This document shows, one piece after another, positions 32,579 to 39,532 of a stretch of DNA of 64,000 bases. Each line of letters begins with the position of its first letter. Positions within the stretch are counted from its first letter, which is position 1. Source of the stretch: Streptomyces bluensis (GTDB lineage: Bacteria; Actinomycetota; Actinomycetes; Streptomycetales; Streptomycetaceae); contig NZ_BMVM01000010.1 of the NCBI RefSeq assembly GCF_014650715.1, positions 62,001 to 126,000 of the forward strand, in the 5' to 3' direction. Position numbers and translations under genes: made by a program. The notes under the pieces are model-generated. The model made no database searches. It worked only from the letters and a program-made list of their open reading frames with translations, and had not been told where the DNA came from.

Positions 32579-34452
32579 AGCAGGGTCTCCGGTATGTCCA
32601 GGTGACGGGAGCGGAGCCATTCGCCCAGGGCCTTGGCCTGGGGGTCGAAGCGGTGCTGGGCGGCGACGCCCTCGCCGAGGATGCCCTCGACGACGAAGTT
32701 GAGGGCGCGGAGGTTCGGCAGGGCCTGGCGGGTGACGGTCAAGTCCGCCGTCTCTGGGAGGAGTTCGCGGAAGCGGTCGACGGTGAGGGTGTGTGCGAGC
32801 CACCGCCAGGCGTCGTCCGAGCGGACCCAGAGGCCGACGTTGGCGTTGCCGCCCTTGTCCCCGCTGCGGGCACCCGCGACCAGTCCGAGGGGCGCGCGGC
32901 GGGTGGGGAGCCCGGAGGGGAGCGGCTCGGGGGGAGGAGGTTCGGGCGGAGGGGGTTCGGGGGTGGGCCGGGGTACGAGGGTGCCGTGGGCCGAGGCTGT
33001 GTGGGCCGAGGCTGTGTGGGCCGAGGCTGTGTGGGCCGAGGCTGTGTGGGCCGAGGCTGTGTGGGCCGAGGCTGTGTGGGCCGAGGCTGTGTGGGCCGGG
33101 GGTATGTGGGCCGGGGGTATGTGAATCCGGCGCCCGTCCTGGAGGACCGCCACATGGTCCGCGACCCCATGGTCTACGTACACATCCTCGAAGACCCCAT
33201 AGGGTGCGCCCTTTCCCGGTGGCGCCAGCACATGGAACCCGGGGTAGCTCGCGAGCGCCAGCTCCACGGCGGCCCCGCTGAGCGCCCGCCCCACGGTCTT
33301 CTGGTCCGGGTCGCGCACGACGAGCCGCAGCAGCGCGCTCGCGGTCTCCTCGGTGGGGGCGTCGGGGTGGTCGGTGCGCGCGAGGGACCAGGTGACCTGC
33401 GCCGGGCGGGACGTGGCCGCGTTCAGCGCGGTCTCCATCTGGTCGCGCACCAGGGCGGCCTTCTTCTCGATGTCCAGCCCGGTCAGGACGAACGCGACCT
33501 CGTTGCGGTAGCCGCCGATCCGGTTGAGGCCGACCTTGAGCGTGGGAGGCGGGGCCTCACCGCGCACACCGGTGATCCGTACGCGGTCGGGGCCCTCCTG
33601 GGTGAGTTCGACCGTGTCCAGCCGGGCGGTGACGTCGGGGCCCGCGTACCGGGCGCCGGCCGTCTCGTACAGGAGCTGCGCGGTGACCGTGCCGATGTCC
33701 ACCACACCGCCCGTACCGGGGTGTTTGGTGATGACGGCGGTGCCGTCCTCGTGGAGTTCGGCGAGGGGGAAGCCGGGGTGGCGCAGCCGTCGTACGCCGT
33801 GGTCGGTGACCTCGGTGAAGTCGGTGAAGAAGGCGTAGTTGCCGCCGGTGGCCTGGGTGCCGCATTCCAGCACGTGCCCGGCGACGACGGCGCCCGCGAG
33901 CCGGTCGTACGCGTCCGGGTCCGGCCTCCAGCCGAAGTGCGCTGCGGCCGGGCCGGTGACGAGGGCCGCGTCGGTGACCCGCCCGGTGACGACGACGTCG
34001 GCGCCCTCCCGCAGGCAGGCCGCGATCCCGAACCCGCCGAGGTAGGCGTGCGCGGTGAGGGCGTCCGAATGACGGTGCGTGAGGTCGTCGCCCTCGACGT
34101 GGGCGACCCGGACGGGGATGCCGAGGCGGTCCGCCAACTCCCTTACGGCGTCGGCGAGTCCGGCCGGGTTGAGGCCGCCTGCGTTGGTGACGATGCGGAC
34201 GCCCCGCTCATGGGCGAGCCCCAGGCACTCCTCCAGCTGGCCGAGGAAGGTGCGGGCGTACCCGGCCGCCGGGTCCTTCAGACGGTCGCGGCCCAGGATC
34301 AGCATGGTCAGCTCGGCGAGGTAGTCGCCGGTGAGGACGTCGAGTTCGCCGCCGGTGAGCATCTCGCGCATCGCGTCGAAGCGGTCGCCGTAGAAGCCGG
34401 AGGCGTTGCCGATGCGCAGGGTCCGTGGGGATTGCGCCGTCCGCGGGGTCAC
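32575..34452 (-). CDS. Acyclic terpene utilisation AtuA-like protein with repeat linker
   Basis: A 625-aa protein. Residues ~1-430 are the AtuA/DUF1446 domain (LRIGNASGFYGDRFDAMREML, VTNAGGLNPAGLADAV, VVVTGRVTDAALVTGPAAAHFGW). A linker follows, made of seven HTASA pentapeptides and a Pro-Glu stretch. Then comes the ~110-residue AtuA-like ferredoxin-fold domain (LVAGARSGDKGGNANVGLWV). AtuA is needed for citronellol/geraniol use in pseudomonads, but its reaction is not established to my knowledge. GTG 34452 overlaps the upstream stop. The repeat linker is unusual and probably length-variable. Confidence 0.88.
   Translation of the reverse strand: MTPRTAQSPRTLRIGNASGFYGDRFDAMREMLTGGELDVLTGDYLAELTMLILGRDRLKDPAAGYARTFLGQLEECLGLAHERGVRIVTNAGGLNPAGLADAVRELADRLGIPVRVAHVEGDDLTHRHSDALTAHAYLGGFGIAACLREGADVVVTGRVTDAALVTGPAAAHFGWRPDPDAYDRLAGAVVAGHVLECGTQATGGNYAFFTDFTEVTDHGVRRLRHPGFPLAELHEDGTAVITKHPGTGGVVDIGTVTAQLLYETAGARYAGPDVTARLDTVELTQEGPDRVRITGVRGEAPPPTLKVGLNRIGGYRNEVAFVLTGLDIEKKAALVRDQMETALNAATSRPAQVTWSLARTDHPDAPTEETASALLRLVVRDPDQKTVGRALSGAAVELALASYPGFHVLAPPGKGAPYGVFEDVYVDHGVADHVAVLQDGRRIHIPPAHIPPAHTASAHTASAHTASAHTASAHTASAHTASAHTASAHGTLVPRPTPEPPPPEPPPPEPLPSGLPTRRAPLGLVAGARSGDKGGNANVGLWVRSDDAWRWLAHTLTVDRFRELLPETADLTVTRQALPNLRALNFVVEGILGEGVAAQHRFDPQAKALGEWLRSRHLDIPETLL
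32986..33120. repeat. In-frame 15-bp minisatellite (HTASA units)
   Basis: Seven identical copies of gtgggccgaggctgt (32986-33090) are followed by two copies of a variant (33091-33120). Read on the minus strand, each unit encodes His-Thr-Ala-Ser-Ala. Because the period is a multiple of three, copy-number change keeps the frame. Confidence 0.92.
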
Positions 34453-35231
34453 TGTGCGTCCCCCTCCGGGGGCCGCCCCGCACCCGGCGGCCCCGCGAAG
34501 GCCTGGGCGATGTCCAGCCAGCGGTCGGCGTCGGGGCCCTCGGCGCGGAGGGCGAGGTCGGCGCGGTGGGCCCGCCGGGTGACCAGGCGGCAGAAGTCGA
34601 GGGCGGGGCCGGTGACGCGCTGCGGGGCGTCTTCGGGGCCGTACGTCCAGAGGTCGTCGGCGGGGCCGGTCAGCTCGACGCGGAACTCCTCGACGGGGGC
34701 GGGGAGACCGTGCACCCCGAAGGCGAAGTCCCGGGTGCGCACCCCGATCCGGACCACATGCCGGAGCCGGTCGGTGGGTGGGCGCACCACACCCAGAGTG
34801 TCCGCGATGTCCTGGCCGTGGGCCCAGGTCTCCATGAGCCGGGCGGTGGCCATGGAGGCGGCCGACATGGGTGGGCCGTACCAGGGGAAGCGCGTCTTGG
34901 CGGGTGCCGCCTCCAGGGCCGTGGCGAGGGCCTGCCGTCCGGCCCTCCAGTCGGCGAGGATCCGGGCGGGGGGCAGCGCGGCGCCCTGCTCGGCGCCCTC
35001 GTCGACGAACCGGTCGGGCGCGCTGAGTGCCTTCTCCACCTCCCGCGCGAAGGCGTCGGGATCGGTGACGGCGAGCAGCGCTGATCGGTCGGTCCAGGCG
35101 AGGTGCGCGATCTGGTGGGCGACGGTCCAGCCGACGGCGGGGGTGGCGAGCGCCCATTGCTCCTCGCTCAACTCCCCCACGAGGGCGTCGAGTTCCTCGC
35201 TCTCCCGCTCCAGGTCGCCGAACACGTCCAC
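34449..35231 (-). CDS. DinB-like metal-binding protein (TIGR03084 family)
   Basis: A 260-aa protein that I place in the TIGR03084 family, related to mycothiol-dependent maleylpyruvate isomerase. The N-terminal four-helix bundle carries likely metal ligands in VGWTVAHQIAHLAWTD and ETWAHGQDIADTLG. It is the first gene of the seven-gene operon and co-occurs with AtuA-like and carboxylase genes in actinobacteria, but its reaction is unknown. GTG 35231 follows agggag; the longer frame to 35375 would include the operator and is unlikely. Confidence 0.85.
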   Translation of the reverse strand: MDVFGDLERESEELDALVGELSEEQWALATPAVGWTVAHQIAHLAWTDRSALLAVTDPDAFAREVEKALSAPDRFVDEGAEQGAALPPARILADWRAGRQALATALEAAPAKTRFPWYGPPMSAASMATARLMETWAHGQDIADTLGVVRPPTDRLRHVVRIGVRTRDFAFGVHGLPAPVEEFRVELTGPADDLWTYGPEDAPQRVTGPALDFCRLVTRRAHRADLALRAEGPDADRWLDIAQAFAGPPGAGRPPEGDAQ

Positions 35232-35293
35232 GGTGGCGCTCCCTCGGGCACGACGGTGTGTGGTCGGGAGCATGCCAGCGGGGACAGAAACAA

Positions 35294-35307
35294 GCAAGCG
35301 TGCTTGC
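35294..35307. promoter_or_regulatory. 14-bp palindromic operator of the acyl-CoA operon
   Basis: GCAAGC-gt-GCTTGC, perfect arms, 63 bp upstream of the first gene of the operon. Its form is typical for TetR-family sites. The TetR encoded at the end of the operon is the natural candidate to bind it. Confidence 0.65.
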
Positions 35308-35374
35308 ATTTTTGAAACTCGGCCGCATGCCGGAATGCGGGCCATGCACGCACCCCTCACCCCCACCAGGTCCA

Positions 35375-35403
35375 TTACTGTGCACGAACGAGTGCACTAC
35401 ACT
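35375..35403 (+). promoter_or_regulatory. EamA promoter with operator in the spacer
   Basis: A -35 TTACTG (35375-35380) and a -10 TACACT (35398-35403) are 17 bp apart. An inverted repeat GTGCAC-gaacga-GTGCAC (35380-35397) fills the spacer, so a bound repressor would block RNA polymerase directly. Confidence 0.6.
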
Positions 35404-35438
35404 GAACAAGCCCAGCCCGACCCTCCTGGACGGCCCCC

Positions 35439-36410
35439 GTGAACCTCTCCAGCGCTGACCAGTCCGCGCCCACACCCACGCCCGCACTCGCACCCGCACC
35501 CACGCCCGCAGCGACCGCCGCGCCCACACCTGTCGGCCGAGCCCGGGGGCGGCGTGCCCTCGGGCCGGTCGGGCTGGTACTGGCCGGGGGGATCTCGGTG
35601 CAGTTCGGCGGGGCGCTGGCCGTGAGCCTGATGCCTCGGGTCGGGGCGCTCGGGGTGGTGACGCTGCGGCTGCTGGTGGCCGCCGTCGTGATGCTCATCG
35701 TCTGCCGGCCCCGGGTGCGCGGGCACTCGCGGACCGACTGGGGCACGGTGATCGCCTTCGGCGTCACGATGGCCGCGATGAACGGCCTCTTCTACCAGGC
35801 GGTCGCCCGTATCCCGCTCGGCCCCGCCGTCACGCTGGAGGTGCTCGGCCCGCTCGCCCTGTCCGTGCTCGCGTCGCGCCGCGCGGTGAACCTGGTCTGG
35901 GCCGGGCTGGCGCTCGGCGGAGTCTTCCTGCTCAGCGGCGGCGGCTTCGGCGACCTGGACCCGGTGGGTGTGGCCTTCGCCCTGGGCGCCGGAGCCATGT
36001 GGGCGACGTACATCGTCTTCAGCGCGCGTACGGGGCGCCGCTTCCCCCAGGCCGACGGGCTGGCGCTGGCCATGGCGGTCGCGGCGGTGCTGTTCCTGCC
36101 TCTCGGGGTCGTCGAGTCGGGGGTACGGCTGCTCGACCCGGTCACGATCACGCTGGGCGCCGCCGTCGCCGTACTGTCGTCCGTCCTGCCGTACACGCTG
36201 GAGCTTCTCGCGCTGCGCCGGCTGCCCGCCTCCACCTTCGCCGTCCTCATGAGCCTCGAACCGGGCATCGCCGCCATCGCCGGTTTCCTCGTCCTCGGCC
36301 AGGCCCTCTCCCTCACCGAGGGCCTCGCCATCGCGCTGGTCATCGCGGCGAGCATGGGGGCGGTACGGACGCAGGTGGGGCGGGGGAAGCCGAAGTCGGC
36401 ACAAGGGTGA
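35439..36410 (+). CDS. EamA/RhaT-family transporter (DMT superfamily)
   Basis: A 323-aa membrane protein with ten predicted helices after a Pro/Thr/Ala-repeat N-terminus. It shows the internal duplication of EamA proteins, with the second half containing LLALRRLPASTFAVLMSLEPGIAAIAGF. Relatives of the RhtA type export threonine/homoserine or other amino acids. The GTG at 35439 is used; upstream lies a clear promoter. It is convergent with the FemX gene (66 bp). Confidence 0.9.
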   Translation: MNLSSADQSAPTPTPALAPAPTPAATAAPTPVGRARGRRALGPVGLVLAGGISVQFGGALAVSLMPRVGALGVVTLRLLVAAVVMLIVCRPRVRGHSRTDWGTVIAFGVTMAAMNGLFYQAVARIPLGPAVTLEVLGPLALSVLASRRAVNLVWAGLALGGVFLLSGGGFGDLDPVGVAFALGAGAMWATYIVFSARTGRRFPQADGLALAMAVAAVLFLPLGVVESGVRLLDPVTITLGAAVAVLSSVLPYTLELLALRRLPASTFAVLMSLEPGIAAIAGFLVLGQALSLTEGLAIALVIAASMGAVRTQVGRGKPKSAQG

Positions 36411-36476
36411 CGCCCTCGACTTCGCCGGGTGCTGTGGGCGCATGCGCCGGTGACACCCAGCACGTCCCGCACGGTG

Positions 36477-37604
36477 TCAGCGGCGCGCCATGTACAGAGC
36501 CATCGCCTTGTGCAGCAGCCGGTTGAGCGGGAAGTCCCACTCGCCGAGGTACTCCACCGCCTGTCCGCCCGTGCCCACCTTGAAGCGGAGGAGGCCGAGG
36601 AGGTGGCTGGTGTCCTCCAGGGTGTCGGTGATGCCGCGCAGGTCGTAGACGGAGGCGCCGAGCTCGTGGGCGTCGGTCATCATGCGCCACTGGATGGCGT
36701 TGCTGGGCTGGACCTCGCGCTTGCGGCTCGTCGAGGCGCCGTACGAGTACCAGACGTGCTCGCCGACCGTCAGCATCGTGGCCGCCGCGAGGACGTCGCC
36801 CTCGTGGTGGGCGAGGTACAGGCGCATACGGTCGGGGTCCTCGGACGTGAGCGCCCCCCACATGCGCTGGAAGTAGGCGAGGGGGCGCGGGACGAAGCGG
36901 TCGCGGCCCGCGGTCTCGACGTACAGCTCGTGGAAGACGGGCAGGTCGTCGTAGCCGCCCTGGACCACCTTCACACCCGCCTTGTCGGCCTTCTTGATGT
37001 TGCGGCGCCACTGCTGGTTGAGGCCGGAGCGGATGTCCTCCAGTGTCCGGCCGGCGAACGGCACCTGGAAGACGTACCGCGGCTGCCCCGCCGCGAAGCC
37101 GTCCTCGCCGCCCGGGTCCGGCTGCCGCCAGCCGGTCCGGCGGAGCGCGTCGGCCACCGCCGTGGCGCGCTCGTCGTGCTCCGTGGCCCGCGCCCCGTGC
37201 AGCCGCCGGGCCGCCGGGTCCGCGATCGCCGCCTTCACCGCGTCCGCGCTCCAGCGCCGTACGACCACGGGCGGGCCCATCTTCACGGAGAACGCCCCGC
37301 GCGACTTCAGATACGCCAGCATCGGCTCCAGCCAGCGCTCCGCGAGATCGGGCGCGTACCAGTCGATGACCGGGCCCTCCGGCAGGTACGCGAGGTGGCG
37401 CCCGATCGGCTTCGGCAAGGGGCGCATCAGGACCAGGCCCACCCCCGCCAGCCGGCCGTTCCCCTCGAACCACCCGAGGCTCTCCGCCCGCCAGTCCGGC
37501 TTCACATCGCCCCACGACGGCACCTGCATGTGACTGGCCGAGGACAGCGACTTCACGAACGCCAGGTGCTCGTCCCGGGTGATGGCCTGGAGGCGGAGCG
37601 GCAT
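36477..37604 (-). CDS. FemX-type peptidoglycan interpeptide bridge aminoacyltransferase
   Basis: A 375-aa member of the FemABX family, which adds an aminoacyl residue (Gly in Streptomyces) from tRNA to the lipid II stem peptide. It is built of two GNAT-like halves. Visible segments: LNQQWRRNIKKADKAGVKV, the usual Fem signature, and WYSYGASTSRKREVQPSNAIQWRMM (in part) near the C-terminus. ATG 37604 gives the family length. It is probably a paralogue of the main FemX. It acts at the cytoplasmic face of the membrane. Confidence 0.9.
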   Translation of the reverse strand: MPLRLQAITRDEHLAFVKSLSSASHMQVPSWGDVKPDWRAESLGWFEGNGRLAGVGLVLMRPLPKPIGRHLAYLPEGPVIDWYAPDLAERWLEPMLAYLKSRGAFSVKMGPPVVVRRWSADAVKAAIADPAARRLHGARATEHDERATAVADALRRTGWRQPDPGGEDGFAAGQPRYVFQVPFAGRTLEDIRSGLNQQWRRNIKKADKAGVKVVQGGYDDLPVFHELYVETAGRDRFVPRPLAYFQRMWGALTSEDPDRMRLYLAHHEGDVLAAATMLTVGEHVWYSYGASTSRKREVQPSNAIQWRMMTDAHELGASVYDLRGITDTLEDTSHLLGLLRFKVGTGGQAVEYLGEWDFPLNRLLHKAMALYMARR

Positions 37605-37765
37605 GCGGGCTCCCTGTGGGCTGCGTACGGTCGGGTGCGCCAGCGTAGGCACGCCGAGCTGCGGATCGCCTGTTGCCGCGCGGGCTCGTACGACCCCCGT
37701 ACTACGCCTCCTGCACCCCGGAGGGCTTCGTGCCGGGCTTCCGCGAGGCGGATGGGGTCACACGA

Positions 37766-38647
37766 TCAGCGGCCGTCTTCCAGGGGTGCCCACTGTCGGC
37801 TGAGCCTGAGCACGTCGCTGACAGTCCGGGGGTCGGTGCTTCCGCGGAAGGCAGGGACGGGGTTGGCCTGAGGGCCGATGAGCAGGCCGGTCCGCCCGTC
37901 GAGTGAGGCGTCGGTCGCTGCGACGATGGACGACCGGGCGGCCACGGACGCGGGGCCGGCGGTGGAACGCTCGAAGGTCCGCCGGACCAGCGGCCACAGC
38001 AGGCGCAGTGCCGGGGAGACGATCTTCGGTGAGCGCATGGTGCCATGGGTCAGGTCGGTCGCGGCGCCGCCGGGATCGGCCGCGAAGACCGTGATACCGC
38101 TGCCGCGCAGGCGCTCTGCCAGATCCAGGGTGTAGGCGAGGTTGGCGAGCTTGGCCCGGCCGTACCAGTGGAAGCCGTAGTAGCCACCCGGGGGTTCGAC
38201 GGTGTCGAAGGTGCGCTTGGCGGCCCGGATCGCGCCGGAGCTGACGTTCACGATCCGGCTCGGTCCCCCGGCCCGGAGCTGATCGAGCAGCAGTTCGGTC
38301 AGCAGGTACGGCGAGAGGTGATTGACGGCGAAGGTCGCCTCGATCCCGTCGACGGTCTGCTGCCGGTCCGCGAACATCGCCCCCACGTTGTTGACCAGAA
38401 CCTTCAGCGGCCCTTCGGCCGCCAACTGGGCTGCGAGGGCCCGGACGTCGCCGAGCGATGCGAGGTCGGCCGCCACGAACCGCGGCTCGCCTCCGGTCGC
38501 GACCGCGCCGATCCGCTCCACCGCGCGGGCGCCCCGCTCGGTGTCGCGGCCGACCACGGTGACGGCGAGCCCGCACGCCGCCAGTCCCCTCGCGGTCTCC
38601 AGGCCGATGCCCCCGGTCCCCGCCGTGACGACCGCCCGCGGCTCCAT
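37766..38647 (-). CDS. Short-chain dehydrogenase/reductase
   Basis: A 293-aa Rossmann-fold oxidoreductase. The cofactor loop reads TAGTGGIGLETARGL (TGxxxGIG variant), the next motif is NNVGAM, and the catalytic set is Asn (FAVNHLSPYLL), Ser (IVNVSSGAI) and Tyr/Lys (YGRAKLANLAY). It resembles retinol-dehydrogenase-like SDRs, probably NADP-dependent. ATG 38647 is chosen; the extension would include an operator. It is downstream of a TetR gene on the same strand, with two operators in between, so it is the likely target of that regulator. Confidence 0.92.
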   Translation of the reverse strand: MEPRAVVTAGTGGIGLETARGLAACGLAVTVVGRDTERGARAVERIGAVATGGEPRFVAADLASLGDVRALAAQLAAEGPLKVLVNNVGAMFADRQQTVDGIEATFAVNHLSPYLLTELLLDQLRAGGPSRIVNVSSGAIRAAKRTFDTVEPPGGYYGFHWYGRAKLANLAYTLDLAERLRGSGITVFAADPGGAATDLTHGTMRSPKIVSPALRLLWPLVRRTFERSTAGPASVAARSSIVAATDASLDGRTGLLIGPQANPVPAFRGSTDPRTVSDVLRLSRQWAPLEDGR

Positions 38648-38686
38648 AAGGTCCGCCCTCTCTGTACTCCGCCGTCCCACCACCGA

Positions 38687-38747
38687 AACCGGATAGCTAT
38701 CCGGTTCGACGGAAGGCACGCTAACACAACCGGATAGCCATCCGCTT
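38687..38747. promoter_or_regulatory. Two TetR operators upstream of the SDR gene
   Basis: A 20-bp perfect palindrome AACCGGATAGCTATCCGGTT at 38687-38706, and a second copy at 38728-38747 with two mismatches. Their centres are 41 bp apart, four helical turns, which favours side-by-side binding on one face. They lie between the TetR and SDR genes. Confidence 0.8.
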
Positions 38748-38782
38748 AGGGGGAGCCTGAAGCACCCGTTGGTCCCTTGAGC

Positions 38783-38822
38783 CGATGTGCGGATGTGCGG
38801 ATGTGCGGATGCGCGGATGCGC
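38783..38822. repeat. Five 8-bp tandem repeats
   Basis: The units (c/g)gatgtgc and ggatgcgc run in tandem just past the TetR stop. This is probably simple slippage; no function is suggested. Confidence 0.8.
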
Positions 38823-38839
38823 GGATCGTTGAGCCGGGG

Positions 38840-39418
38840 TCAGCGCGGGGGACGCAGGCCCTCAAGGAGCACGTCGAGGTAGACCTCGGTGTGTGCCGGG
38901 TCGCTGTCGCCGGAGCGTACGGCGTGCTCGATGCCACAGAGCAGGCGGCGCACGTCGTCGGCCTCGACGTCGCGCCTGATCGCACCGGCCCGGCGGGCAC
39001 GGTCGAGCAACTGCGCGACGGCCCGGTCCAGCTCGGCCTTCAGCGCCGAGGTCTGCGCCTCGGCATCGCCGGCGGATTCGAGCACGGCGGCGAACCCGCT
39101 GTCGTCCAACATGCGCATGAGGGTGAACCGCAGCAGATGGTGCAGACCCGCGAGGGCGTCCTCGTCGTCGGCGGCGGCCCGGGCCTCGTCGACCAGCTCC
39201 TGGAAGCGCTCGGCCGACAGTGCCTCCCACAGCGCGTGGCGGGTGGGGAAATGCCGGTACACCGTTCCCACGCCTACGCCGGCGAGCCGGGCGATGGCGT
39301 TCAGCTGGAGCGAGTCGTCACCGGCGGCCAGTTGTTCGCGGGCCACCCGCAACACCCGGGCGCGGTTGCGTGCGGCGTCCGCCCGCAGCGCCGGCCCCTG
39401 CTCGCCTGTCGGTGTCAC
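38840..39418 (-). CDS. TetR-family regulator of the SDR gene
   Basis: A 192-aa regulator with an N-terminal HTH (VAREQLAAGDDSLQLNAIARLAGVGVGTVYRHFPTRHALWEAL in outline) and a helical effector domain. The domain resembles the AcrR-like group with the SBP-type C-terminal domain. It starts at GTG 39418. It is followed by the SDR gene, whose promoter holds two palindromes, so repression of the SDR by this protein is the simple reading. Confidence 0.92.
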   Translation of the reverse strand: MTPTGEQGPALRADAARNRARVLRVAREQLAAGDDSLQLNAIARLAGVGVGTVYRHFPTRHALWEALSAERFQELVDEARAAADDEDALAGLHHLLRFTLMRMLDDSGFAAVLESAGDAEAQTSALKAELDRAVAQLLDRARRAGAIRRDVEADDVRRLLCGIEHAVRSGDSDPAHTEVYLDVLLEGLRPPR

Positions 39419-39532
39419 GGGCCCAGCTTAAAGGCCTGCCGACCACAGCCCGACGCTCCCCGTTTCCCCTGACTGGCCCGTCCAGCGTCTGGCCCAGCGG
39501 GTACGGCGACAGCATCGGTTACACGGCATCGG

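Noticed and set aside
32986..33120. The 15-bp array as a CRISPR
   Set aside because: Units are contiguous without spacers and lie in a coding frame.
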